A stretch of DNA of 64,000 nt from Verpa conica (lineage: Eukaryota > Ascomycota > Pezizomycetes > Pezizales > Morchellaceae), in contig JAUFSD010000020.1 in NCBI GenBank assembly GCA_033030425.1, positions 806,001-870,000 of the forward strand, given 5' to 3'. The notes beneath the pieces are model-generated. The model worked only from the letters and a program-made list of their open reading frames with translations. It ran no database searches and was not told the origin of the DNA. Of the stretch, positions 1-11,689 are shown one piece after another. A program made the translations under genes and the position numbers. Position 1 is the first letter of the stretch. The number at the start of each line of letters is the position of its first letter.

Positions 1-1572
1 CTAGGTTGTTCTTCTATATTCTAGATAATTTATTCGTGTTTGTCTAGGTGTCGCCTGTCGTATAGTTAATAGAAACCAGTGAGTGAAATGAAGGAGCCCT
101 GTGCCCCTCGATAGACCAAACACCCATTTCTATTCATCACGGCGATTATGCACAACAGCCATTCCATTACAAACAATAATATGCCGGTGGAGAGTAAGAT
201 GATACTAGTAACACGCACCAGCCCCTTTAAGCAATATACCTAGATATGAGCGTTTGGGGTGGCTTGTTTTACAGAAAGGCACCGGTGAGTCGCTGAAAAA
301 CATTTGTGCCTCAACATTTCCATGGGTTTTTGTCATGGGTGGGACTCGTTGCGTATCACATTCAATAAATCTAAGTCTTTTCGGGATCGATCACGACTTA
401 CAGTTTCCACAACAATTACCTGGGGTCTCTTTGATAGCAACTTACCGGAAACCACGCTGCCGAGATTCCATGAGCCCATGCGAACTGTACTTCTACTGAC
501 TGCCCAAAATGTACCCTTATCAAGCTGCGAGAATTCCTTTCGTCATTCTTGGCGATATAAAATTTTGGTAACGATCATACCTCGCGGTTGGGGACTAGGT
601 GTAATCCGAACCGGTATTCCGATACCCGAATATGTCTGTATACACTGGTAAGTAGTAACAAAGAGCTGGATGCCTTCGTGGGTGCTGAGAAGACTTATTC
701 CAAAGACATCTCGCTATTAAACCCAAGGTTCAGCTGTACATCATCATATATCACTCGAATTACCGACAACTCCAGATGAAACATACCAACTCTGTAGATG
801 GGTTCATACCTGGTCTAGGCGTAACAGTCATAGGCAGGCTGTATTGGTGATATTTGCGGCATCCATTGTTCACAATTTGAATGATCATATGGATAGAATG
901 GGAGTCGGGTTGTCGTAGTTACACTATGCGGCGAGAGATATCAAAGTGATGGGTACTCTTGGTAAAGTCGTATATGATTATTTTCGAATAATGCTTTTTG
1001 TCAAAGGCAAGAGTAGAGTCAGCAGTGCAGGAAGTCTCTAGGGAGCGAGGTATATACACCGGTCTAGGTATCAATCCCATTTTTGGAATCCAATATTCCT
1101 ATGAGTCATGCCGTGTAGGTTATAAGTGGTCTCCGGTGTGAAATGTGGAGGTAGCGAAGAGGTTCGTGATCTAGATATTATTTCTTCAGATTTTCAGTTA
1201 CATCACTGACAGGATAGAATATCGACAGTGGGGGAACGCACCAATCATGTTTATCATAGTATCCTACTCGACGCAGCTTCTATCGGGTCCTCTTGTCGAT
1301 ACATTGAATCTCAGTATATCCCGGTTTCGTAGGTTGTTTGTGCGTCGATGGGATATTTCCCGTCTTGTGGTACCGGAACGTCATCAGCAGATTAACAAAT
1401 GGCACTGCATCCACCATACCAAGCCTGCCTTTAGGATAGGGAAGCACGCGCACGTCTCTCCAACGACAATCAGCTGGAAACATTTTTTATTGGTGTCCTG
1501 ATACATATTCCCTTGCTCGGTAGCAGCAACAGTGCGTTTCCTTTCAACCGCGCCCCTGGAAGATGACGGATG
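1..1572. other. Intergenic, no supported gene
   Basis: Only short overlapping open frames at the density expected by chance. I see no repeat shared with the rest of the window and no splice pattern joining coding-like frames in phase. Confidence 0.5.
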
Positions 1573-2088
1573 TGTTCTAGTTCATTGGGGGAACGTCGCT
1601 TATCCAGGAACGTTCCTGAATGGACTGGTCCACCAGCAAATGGTTTATTATACCGGAGGTACAACCACCATCTCTAGATTTTGGTATGGGAGCAATTGTA
1701 GAGTGTCTAGAGGTGCCAGTACTATCTTATACTTCTCTGACTATATACTAATATATATCTCACCCATATATCAACCCTACTAAGGTAGGGCTACTCCATA
1801 TATGAACCCAGCAGTGGAGACACTTCTAGGTAGCAGCAGATTATACCTAGATTACAGTATATATGGAGGAGGGGTCTCTCATAAATTATTATATAGAGTC
1901 TCTAGTTTATGGGGCCACTATATGTAAATATAGATATATTTTTGTTGAATAGACTGGCAGTGTTCCTGAATGGACTGGGGTGTTCCTGAGTGGACTGGCC
2001 CTTATACGGTATATGATTCTGTCCCCTGGTAGACCGGTCTATCCAGGAACGTTCCTGGATAAGCGACATTCCCCAATGGACTAGAACA
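1573..2088 (+). mobile_element. Non-autonomous inverted-repeat element, family A copy 1
   Basis: The element starts TGTTCTAG and ends CTAGAACA. The arms are long and imperfect and contain repeated blocks of the type CCAGGAACGTTCCTG and TGGACTGG. The flanks 1569-1572 and 2089-2092 are both GATG, which looks like a 4-bp target-site duplication. The AT-rich interior, including a stretch near 1770-1800 with AAGGTAGGGCTACTCC, matches the copies at 14785-15319 and 42771-43297. No transposase frame is present, so it is a MITE-like element moved in trans. Frames across it (about 1532-1783, 1902-2144) are element-derived. Confidence 0.8.
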
Positions 2089-5000
2089 GATGCGTGTATG
2101 CGGCTTTGTACGCTTGAGCATGTCAGTGGACGTTCCAAAGTCAATACTGCCCCTGAGATCGCTATCCTTGAAAGTTAGGGGCTATACTATCTCTCATCAG
2201 CTCTGACCGTTGGGGGAACATAGGCAATGGTAGAATGGTACACATGATTTCATTTACTACCTACAAAGCGCAGGCTCACTCATATGCTGTCAACGATATG
2301 CCGGACTGCTAACCTGTCGTTCTAGTCATGATATTTTTAACGATATTACCGACAGCACAAATATCCCTACCGTCTACCCCCGCACTCAGGAGTATCCCTA
2401 CGGTGAGCGATAGAGGTACACGATACCTACCATGTACATTGGCGGTGTCAGGATCATTCTATCAAAGGACCTATCTATATCATTTGCCATAGTAAACCAC
2501 ACTATCAGGTGATCAGGTGCGAGAGGTACACCCGCTACCGCGTCGGTTACTCGCCACGCTATACACGTGAGCTATTTGTATTGATTCCATGGTTGCCCCA
2601 TGGTATGGTCTTCTGAGGGTTCTGCAATATTTCCTCGCTTTGAATATACTCCGGTAATGCTTGCGGCGTCTTCCCTATTTTCCTTGACAAGCATATAGCA
2701 CCAGAGAAGCCCGAATGTTGGATGTAGGGTGAGCATACTACGATTACCGGCACGAACGTATGTTAGCCTGGATTCCCAATAACCATTTGGAAAAACTATA
2801 ATAGGTAACTAACGATTAACCTTGTACTAATATAGGATGATCGGGATTCGAAGCGGAGAAATGGAAGGGATTTGAATTCGATATAGCGGATGGGAGGAGT
2901 GGTAGGCAACGTATATGTTTATAATGAATAGCGGGTTAGTCTCATAGCCTCTCAGATTTCTATATTAGATAGATACCCGCCTTGTTACTGACACCATATC
3001 CACAGTCTTCCGGAAATATACTGAAGGTTTGCAGGGAAATAGTTTCAATCAAGCTCAATAAAATTCGACCTCGAATTAGCCCACTGATAGTTTATACAAA
3101 TGATCATAGAGATTGACCAGAGCCCAGATGTGTATATTTGGCACAGCTAGGGAGAGCTAAATCAAGGACCGAACATGGTGGAGTATCTTTCCGGTTCCCC
3201 GTGCGCTGCTGGAAATTGGACTGTGATGCTTCTCAAGTGGGTGATACCCTTAAAACAAGGCTGACTGATTTAAGTGGAATCGTTTTATACGTTAGAAGGA
3301 ATCCTTATCGGTTTCTCTAGGTAGACGCAAAGCCTGAAACCTCAGAACTGAGACGCATACCGTAGCGCCAACGCCGGACTACGGCTACTATATTCTACCA
3401 GCCGAGTTCGCAAACAGCTTGTGTATCTATTTTATCGATGTGAACCTCTGATCACCCCCGTAGCTTATATGCTACTATACCGGCAGTTACTCATCTTACG
3501 GCTTGAATCTCTGGAGAACCACTGTGGGGTAATCTGATGTAGCATCGAAAACCATAAAACGCATCACGTAATGCTCATTGGTCTATTCGAGATCAATTTC
3601 GGTGAGAATGTATATATCAGATGAACATTTTTCATTAGATTATATGATACTTCTTAGGATACCAAGGTTTGATCCAACTAGATCGAGATAAAATGCACTA
3701 CAAACTAAGTTCGTTATTGGGAATATGGGGTTGTTTGGCCAATCAATAAGAGATTTATATCATAACTGGGACAAGTATCTGGGTGATGTATCCCATGATT
3801 TCACTGCTAATTCTTTGTATTTAGCAATATAACCTTCCGAAACCTACTATAAGAAATAGGGACTAATTAGAAAAAGAGCTGCGGTATAACCTTCCATCCT
3901 CGGATCAACTACTGATGCTTGATTTATAGTATAGGTACATATGGTATTATTTGCCTTTCTCCAGCGCCGTGCGTAGTGAATACGAATCATATAGTCTATA
4001 AGATTTTCATGGTGCATGGGGGTTCTTGTTAATCAGGTAATTATCACATACTATAACTACTGCGTTATATATGAGGAGGATGTTTAAGAGGTTTACCAAG
4101 ATGATCGGAAGATTCAAAACACAGTCATGGTAAAATCAACATTTTATTTATTTGATCTGTTCATGTAATATTGATGTCGACGCCGGTTAGCTAAATGAAC
4201 AGTCAGGATTATGTTTAGGAAAGGCCACCAAAAAGTCACCCTCTAGTCGTTGAGCTTAGCTTTATAGAAAACGATTGAGTGTAGTATGACGATACTATTA
4301 TGGCTTTCAAAGTTTGACCTAACCGTCATTGTTTCGCTGTCCAAGCAAAAAAAGTAGCTTCATGGCATAACGAAAATTAATATCGGTTATCTATGATGGT
4401 TAGCAGGAACAATAGAAGTGTGACGAAAATGCAGAAGGATATAAACCACTTCCGATTAAACGTAGTGTAGCCGATTTAGCTGGATAATATAAGTTCATGA
4501 CCTGCGGAAACCGTGTACAATTACGATGATATATCTCCCGAAACCAGATATGGTGTTGTACCTGAATCACGAACCACATAGAATTAATTCAAGGGTTCCA
4601 CCACATCACCAAATGCATTAGTTAGTACTGGTACCATTAGATACGATGTATTGTTAGTACCAGGAAATAACGGCGGTCTTCATTTCTCTTCGCCCCCGCG
4701 GTACTGGATGTAGTTATCGAGAATATTTGGTTATTGGGACACCGCAGCTACCACAGCTTTTGACAACACACTTGACCGGTGACCAGGTCTAAATAGCCAC
4801 GCTGGGCGAGTTTTATATGATTTTTGTCAGAGCCTGGGTGCCGAATACGGCTCAGTAGATTTTCCGGTGGAAGTGGTGATTGCGGAGGAGGGGATATTGT
4901 CAGTAATTTGATCAATAGCAGATAGCAGTGGACTTTGAGTTTCTACATTACTAGTTGGAACTTGTATGAGTCTTCATTCCTGTCGTGGGAATTTAGGGGT

Positions 5001-6683
5001 GGTGTTGGGAAATTCTGCTCACTCCTGAATGTGTAGATGCTCGATAGCCAGAAGAGCCGCATCTCAACCAAAACCTTGGTATTGATGATTACCTCATCCT
5101 TCCCTGCTTGGCTATTCTGGGGTCAAGTACGCTATGAGTAGAATTAATCACTACATTCTGTACCGTACTACGAGTGGCGTCATCAAGAGCTTTTTCACTT
5201 GGACCACATTTACTGTGAAGCTTAGTTTGATATGTTCAGTGTCAATATCAACAACAACTTCGCTCTTTATGCTAAATGGATTGATGTTAGCGGTAGTGGA
5301 GTAAAAGTATTAAACGTCCATATACTCAGCGGTATGAGATAGCCCAGCATATATCTAGAAGAGACTGCTCATTTGGTCTTTCCGGTGACGCATCATGTGG
5401 TTATATCCATCTGTCCTTCTTTCTTAGTGGTTGTAGCCCCCGCGGATGCAGCCCGGTTTAACCGGAAAATGTCTCAAAAGGAGTGTAAATGGAAGCGAAG
5501 TGCAACTCAGAGAACTTGGGCGCTGCCCAGATATAATGAGCATGGATAATAGGTCTCGTGACATAGTCATTTTTCTATCTATCTATTCAGACATTCAGTC
5601 ACATGACCGGTAGAATAATGTCCTTTTATGCAAACACCTTAGAACTTTTATGACAATGCTGTTAAAATCATCCACGGCTTGTTCTACGCTTCAGATGGTA
5701 TATGTGTCCTGTTTTGCAACTCTCCATTCTTTAGACAGGTTGTTGGGTATGCTTATTCACAACAACAAAAACATTATAGTGATCTAGCTCTACGATTCTC
5801 GGAGAAATCTTGGTGTTCCCTAAACTAGATCTTAGGTGATTCATTGATACCGGATAAAGTAATCCCTCAATGAAATCTATAACTATTATCTAAGCAACTT
5901 CGGCTTGCCTATTCTTGACTCAATTGAACGGGGCTGAGTCGGCACTCTTTTTGTCAGAGCCTGCCAACCGGAATCTCCAAAGGGTAGTGATCTTTCTAAT
6001 CTGAGGTAGTTGTCTAGGCAAACCAATGTGTAGCTTGCTTAGGCTTCCGAAATTTTATAACATCGATCTTTAACTTGATTGTACCCTAATTCCACTACAT
6101 ATCAAATCAAGTGAAAAATTACATTCTTATACAAGTCAGTACCTAATATTCATATCTGTCGTTGGCTCTCGCTATTCTCCTATAGAAACTTGACTGACCC
6201 AACATTCTATCCCATCATACTCCTTTCCCCCTCCCAGCCACCTTTAAAACTTCCCAAATCTTACCGTGACCTTCTTAAGTGTCACAGGCCTCCTCTGCTT
6301 ACAAAGATCCATCCTGATCGGGTGTTGGGCTCACACTAGTCTTCAGTATATCCATCCTCTGTCGAGCCTGTTTGGTTTTCCCTCTCTATTGATTCATTCC
6401 ATTTACCCGCGTCTATGGCGGTCTTATCCGGGTGCCACGATTAGGACACTGCTCGCATTTAATCGAATCATATAACCAGGATATAACTATGCCGAAGTTC
6501 GCGTAGTATATCAGTGCGCCGATGGAAACGAACACGAGTTGCATCCTGCTAATGTGTATAGCTATTGTAATGAGTGTATTCTGACATGTATAGGGTCCGC
6601 TGCGTATCCATGGGTGTCAGTATTTTTCCTGAAGAAATAGGAGTGCGCACGGAGGGAGTAACATAACTCGAGAGATGTCACAG
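2089..6683. other. Intergenic, no supported gene
   Basis: About 4.6 kb with almost no open frame above 60 codons. A GTATGT at 2758 is followed by CTAAC and TACTAAT and an AG at 2835, which would make a 78-bp intron, but the flanking frames are too short to call a gene. A pyrimidine-rich stretch lies at about 6220-6260. No repeat shared with the rest of the window was found. Confidence 0.45.
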
Positions 6684-7035
6684 TATTGGTCAATTGAGGA
6701 ACCCTGGTTATCCAGGAACGTATTTTGTCACATTGATCCATTGGGATGGATTCCTAGATGGACCGGCCTACGGAAAGATGCCCTTGATTGAAAAACGCCG
6801 TTTTTTGGTGAACGGAGGTCCTGAATAAACTATGTATTGGTGAAGTAGTGGCACTGGAAACACGAATACCTCGCTAAATTTAGAGAAGTTCATATACCAG
6901 TCATCTGGACTGGCAATGACAGTATTTCGGAAGGCAGTAGTGTGCTTGGATTGTGGAGAGTTTGCGAATCCCCAATGGACCAGTCCGCCAAAGAACGTCA
7001 CCAGATGAGCAGCGCTCCTTCAATCGACTAGAACA
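6684..7035. mobile_element. Short inverted-repeat element related to families A and B
   Basis: The left end (about 6684-6730) resembles the family termini, with GGTTATCCAGGAACG, and the right end finishes CGACTAGAACA at 7035 after a CCAATGGACCAGTC block. The interior differs from both main families and the element is only about 350 bp. No flanking duplication is visible. It is probably a deleted or diverged relative; boundaries are approximate. Confidence 0.5.
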
Positions 7036-7662
7036 TTGCTTACTTGAGGGACCAATAGAGTAGAATTACCCAGTGCTATTTCTTTAGAGACTCTAGATAT
7101 AATGGGACTTTATATCCATCCTGACATCTACAATCATTGCAATAATTTATGCCGATACTCCAAAAGACCATATCAGACAAAAGACAACTCTAAAACAAAA
7201 CATTTTTTTATGCTGTGATTTTACATTGTCATAGAGTGAGCAGAGGGAGGCTTGGCAATGGCCTACTCATATCTTCGCAGTTGGCGATAAATGTGGCAAG
7301 TTTACTAGATCGAGTGAGGACTAGTGATGACCCACATGATGTGCCATCCCACACAGTGCGAAGGCAACCGAAGTAGTAAAAAAGAGACGTATAATCCACT
7401 CTATACGCATGTCTCCAAATTGAGTTACTTTCTATTTGATTTCACAAGTATCCTTGTCAACATTGATGTGTATTCAATCCGTTCCCACAATGGATAACGG
7501 ACCACTTACGTGTCTCTGGTGCAACTTTGTGTATCATTGAAATGACTAAGGGGTTTTTCTAAAAGTAGTCAGGATGATATATCAGTGAAAACTCAGATTT
7601 CAGGACAAATATCGTGTAACCAACTAGTGAAGTTCTCCAAAATCCAGCAACTAACATCGATA

Positions 7663-7700
7663 TCCTCGTACCCTTATAAGGCAATTATCCTTATAACCCG
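7663..7700 (+). repeat. Short dispersed repeat shared with 39235-39275
   Basis: The block beginning TCCTCGTACCCTTATAAGG is also present just downstream of the TATA-like element of the putative LTR at 39 kb. It may be the 3' edge of a second, older copy of that LTR. Sequence upstream of it is not clearly alignable by eye. Confidence 0.4.
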
Positions 7701-8039
7701 AACTCTTAGAGATAAGTGTGTTGTAGTGAGCTGAGGGAACGGACTGTACATGAGCAGCCAACCTCCATCAAGAGTGGTTATTCCGAGTGATAAATTGTGA
7801 ATCCAATCTCCCATTTGGAAATACGGGATCAACAACGATGGTTGGGTAGAGAGATTGGGAAATGTAGTGGTAGAGCCAGTACGGATAGTCTAGAGGCTAT
7901 AGTCTCAAGTACACATAAGGAAAGACGTTCCTCCTCTACCGTATCGTTACCTATCCGAAACAGGTGGCAAGAATCTTCGATAGCCTTTGTTTCTAATCGG
8001 AAGTCCTACCTAATAAACAACTTCTAATCCTCCACATCC

Positions 8040-8455
8040 ATGACTGAGATAAAGATACTCCAGGTACTGCCAGACTGGGAGCTCTGGCTTGCGTCAAGGA
8101 TGTTTCCGAATCTGGTGACATAAGGATCTATGGCCCTAAGCCGTAGACAATGCCTGATCTGTGTCGGAATGCCTGGGGAACAATACGTGCCCCTACTTCC
8201 ATCAAATCTGAGATGGCCAGACAGCGTGCTACTGGCACGGACTTGAAAAAAATGTCTTCCTTAGGATTTGTGCTGGGTGTCTTGGTGTCGCATTGTAACT
8301 CATCGAGACTGTCTTGGCGCAGAGCCTCATTTTAAGCCGCACCTTATCTCAACCGCACACTAGCAACCTGTCTCATGGTAAATACACTATTTCACAAACT
8401 CGCGGGTTATAACACTACCTGCTCCTTCTGAATATCGAGCGTCTTCTACTGACAT
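8040..8455 (-). CDS. Candidate small multi-exon gene, function unknown
   Basis: I do not recognise this gene. On the minus strand an ATG at 8455-8453 opens a short frame beginning MSVEDARYSEGAGS. A second coding-like frame is open from 8331 to 8131 and includes TPSTNPKEDIFFKSVPVARC; a third at about 8120-8040 includes FGNILDASQSSQSG and ends in a stop. GT..AG pairs that join the frames in phase exist (for example a GTAGTG donor after the first segment and a GTATTG donor inside the second), but the splice sites are weak and several alternatives work. Composition is rich in D, E, S and A, unlike the surrounding random frames. The plus-strand frames over the same DNA (7797-8027, 8150-8335) are alternatives. 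Exon limits are inference. Confidence 0.25.
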
Positions 8456-10219
8456 GGTTATTACGTGCCTTTTGAAGTTTTAGGTCCGATCAGTACGTTC
8501 ACCTGCAATTCTACGGCAAAAATGACATGCAGTTTCTCTTTTCACTAATTGTTCTGCTATCCCATATCACTTTTACTCCATGATACCTAGATATCTCTCT
8601 ACCAGTTTTGACATGCTCGCCCACTCATATAAGTTCACTCCGCCCCTTTCAATTGCCCCCCTACATGCATTATTTGTGTTAGCATATCTAGATAAAGTTA
8701 CATGTCTAACGACCTTGACCGCCGTTGATCTCTAACAGATACTATCGGTGTGAACGGCCCTCCGTTACGGTCGACATTCTATCTATGACACGATCCTTGC
8801 CGGCTTGATCTGTGTACCTCTCATGCTTTATATCATGCTTACACCACATGGTCAGCTCAATCTAATAGTTCGTGTACGACACCACCGTTACCGGGCCGGA
8901 ATCCCTATCTCACCGTCCTCGGGGGACCGCTTTAGTGGACATACTTTCTTCCGATTGCACTAGGTATAACAACCACGCCAACTTCCAACTACAATTTACA
9001 GACACCCGTCATGCTGATTGAGAATATGGTTGTACTAGATGGATTTCCCTACAGAGGGTGGTACTGTACAACAGGTAAATGGTATCTATGACACTTGAAT
9101 AATTTTGTGTAATGCTATCGGGTTCAGTGGGACTATAGTGGAGTATTAGATATAACGACAGCTACCCGGAATACTTGATCTGGCCGGCTCGGAGAGCCGG
9201 AGTACGAGTCCCTTGTGTAGCTTATATCGCCGACCTTACCCGTTGCCTACTATCTCGACCGGGGGGCGTGTTTCCAGCCACTTTAAGGATTTTAATAACC
9301 GGAGAACTCGTCAATACTAATATAGACAACCTATTCGACAACTGGTTCATGGGGCTACGTCGGATGTACACCATCATATTTATTGACAAATAGTTTTCTA
9401 ACGCGCCTAGATGTCAGTACCCATTCGTCAGGCGCAGGATACAATGAAAACATGTCTGAGACGAGTAGGCTTATATGAATGATGGAAATGAACTAACCGA
9501 GCACAGGCATCCTTGTATAAACATCATGCGTGACAAGAGATGACCCCAGAGACCTCTCAGGTACCAGATCTATGCTTCTGCGACGTTTAATGCCAATGAG
9601 ATTATTTTATAAAATAGCGTGACCTCAAGTATGTCATAAAATGCCTCGTAGGATCTGACTTAAGATATAAGTTGTTCCTAATAGCAGTATAGATATATAG
9701 GCATGGTCGTACTAAATTCACTTATTCCGGCGATCCCACGGTCGCCACTGTGTTTTTCACATCAAGTATTTAGAACTTATACCTAGGTGATACTCTACCC
9801 CTAAAACATTTTATGTGATTATGTCCGTACTCTTTTGCTTGACATTGAAAGAAGTCGCTGTTTATATTGCCCTACATGACCGGGAGCCGCGTAAGATGAA
9901 ATACATATCCCCTCTTATTGATGATAGATATACCGTACCACGAATGCAGCCAACCATGAACTATAAATGTGTATCAAAGATATAAAAAGATATTATCTAT
10001 CATAGGCGGTGTAATCGTATATACAAGATAAGTCTAATAGACAGGGTGGCTTGATTCGCACATGCAGTACATGTCACTCTGGGGATCTACGCGTCTAAAG
10101 CTACCCTGCAGCAAACAAAGAAAATTTATTACGAACTAACTACATAAGGCAACGCTAAGGCCCGATCTAACCCAATGCGGTTAGACATTCATGGAATGCT
10201 CCAACCGTAGGGCTCGTTT
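8456..10219. other. Intergenic, no supported gene
   Basis: Diverged sequence with short frames only. A tRNA-like look around 9180-9215 does not fold into a tRNA. No shared repeats seen. Confidence 0.45.
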
Positions 10220-10262
10220 GTGAAAAGTTTTTTTTGTATAAACAAAAAAAGAAACTTTTCAC
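10220..10262. repeat. Hairpin 1, poly-T/poly-A inverted repeat
   Basis: The arms GTGAAAAGTTT and AAACTTTTCAC enclose a T-run, a short spacer and an A-run. This gives a nearly complete hairpin of about 43 bases, immediately followed by hairpin 2. Confidence 0.7.
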
Positions 10263-10271
10263 AATATCCCA

Positions 10272-10305
10272 CTTGCAAGAAGCGAACTAAATCGCTTCTC
10301 GCAAG
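10272..10305. repeat. Hairpin 2, 14-bp arms
   Basis: CTTGCAAGAAGCGA and TCGCTTCTCGCAAG are complementary with one mismatch around a 6-base loop (ACTAAA). A basic frame of 65 codons (10220-10417) runs through both hairpins; I do not call it a gene. Confidence 0.7.
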
Positions 10306-10456
10306 CAGAATGATTGGAGGAAGTAGAAGGGGTTTTCTAGGGTGCCCTCCGAGGCATATTTTCAGCAGCTCTTATCTGGCACAAGGAGAAAAAAAAGAGG
10401 AGGAGAAGGGGAAGTAAGGGCTGCTTATATGTGATGTGGGTCGAAGATGCCAAGGG

Positions 10457-10677
10457 AATTTTGGCCGCTCCTAGTGTCGAACTTGGCATTTTATCGTATG
10501 ATGTGATGGCTCCACCGCGTCATAAAGAGATTTTTGGCCGCTCCTAGTGCCGGACTTGGCATTTTATCGTATGATGTGGTAGCTCCACCGCGTCATAAAA
10601 GGATTTTTGGCCGCTCCTAGTGTCGGACTTGGCATTATACTGTATGATGTGGTGGCTCCACCGCGTCATAGAATTTC
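10457..10677 (+). repeat. Tandem repeat, three units of 73 bp
   Basis: The motif TTTTGGCCGCTCCTAGTG starts at 10459, 10532 and 10605, giving an exact 73-bp spacing and three units that differ at only a few positions. Each unit ends with a small palindrome (GGTGGCTCCACC or a variant) followed by GCGTCATA. No similar unit was seen elsewhere in the window. Confidence 0.9.
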
Positions 10678-11338
10678 CGGGCCGGTAGAACAGAATAGAA
10701 CATTTCTATGTTCACGGCTACTCTATTGTAGAGTTTTCTTTACATACTAGAATACTGGGAGCTTGTATTCGTACTCCTTAATTGTATACGTGAGTAATAC
10801 AACTCTACAATATAATTGAAATGTATGAAGCCCTCAAGTACGGGGTACGAACAATTGCAAATATAGAAACACTTACTCCTCATAGTTACTCCGTCCTCAT
10901 AAGATGAGGCAGGGGTAAGGTTATTTTAGATGCCATCAATGCCACTACAATGCCGGTATTTGAAAGGTGGTTTTCGGTGGGCGTGATCTCTAGTATGACA
11001 CAATGAAGACACCCCCGGCAATCTCCCAGTACTCGGATACTTTCCTGACAGTCCATCTTTACCTCTAGTTCCCATCATGCTCTTCTAGAATACCTCTATT
11101 CTCTTTGCGCAAACCCTTCTAGTGTAACTGGGATTACAACGGATATTTTTAGTGGTGAGGATGATCCGAAGCCACGAGGGTAGAGAGGAACCAAAGCAAC
11201 CATCGTAATCAATATACAAGAACTCTAAAATCAAAATTAACATTTTTGACGGCGCGAGAAATTGTAATGAGGTGTATGATACCATATGGGTTATGTGAAG
11301 TGTCTCTTGAATATACCCTTATGGCATTAGCGTAACAT

Positions 11339-11626
11339 TCAACCACTATCAGGAACACCCAGGTTTGTGCCTGTGCAGTTTCCGACCGTCATAACTCCCA
11401 AGAATACGCAAAAGAATAATAGCCGAACTACTATCGTAGTGCGCTTAGAATGCTTCCTGGGTGATGATGGTTGCAAAAATCGGATTATCCCGGATTTACT
11501 ATTTCTGGTGCGGCCACGCGTTTCGTGTGGCCTCTCCAAGGTGTGGCTGGAGTTGCTGCGGGGTGGCGTAGATGGTGAGCTTGCGGCTGAAACACTACCG
11601 TATTCTTGATGAAGTTCGCCCGGCAT
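11339..11626 (-). CDS. Possible small single-pass membrane protein, unknown
   Basis: A 95-codon frame starts at the ATG at 11626-11624. Residues 1 to about 60 are rich in S, P, R and T (including SAASSPSTPPRSNSS), and a hydrophobic segment follows at about residues 65-82 (VVRLLFFCVFLGVMTV). A TATA-like TATATAAAGAG lies about 50 bp upstream (11684-11674). The DNA is more GC-rich than its surroundings. A GTGTTC..AG pair of about 40 bp with a GCTAAT branch-like motif would join it in phase to the frame at 11285-11085, but that donor is unusual. The opposite strand has an 80-codon frame (11367-11609), so strand choice is not certain. No family recognised. Confidence 0.35.
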   Translation of the reverse strand: MPGELHQEYGSVSAASSPSTPPRSNSSHTLERPHETRGRTRNSKSGIIRFLQPSSPRKHSKRTTIVVRLLFFCVFLGVMTVGNCTGTNLGVPDSG

Positions 11627-11689
11627 GTATATTTCTCAGCTTTAGTACCTTGTCATCAAGAGTATTGATAATGCTCTTTATATATTCAA

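Noticed and set aside
9175..9225. tRNA-like sequence around GGCTCGGAGAGCCGGAGTACG
   Set aside because: No acceptor or anticodon stem and no proper A box; it does not fold as a tRNA.
10457..10677. CRISPR-like array
   Set aside because: Units are directly adjacent 73-bp repeats with no unique spacers, in a eukaryotic context.
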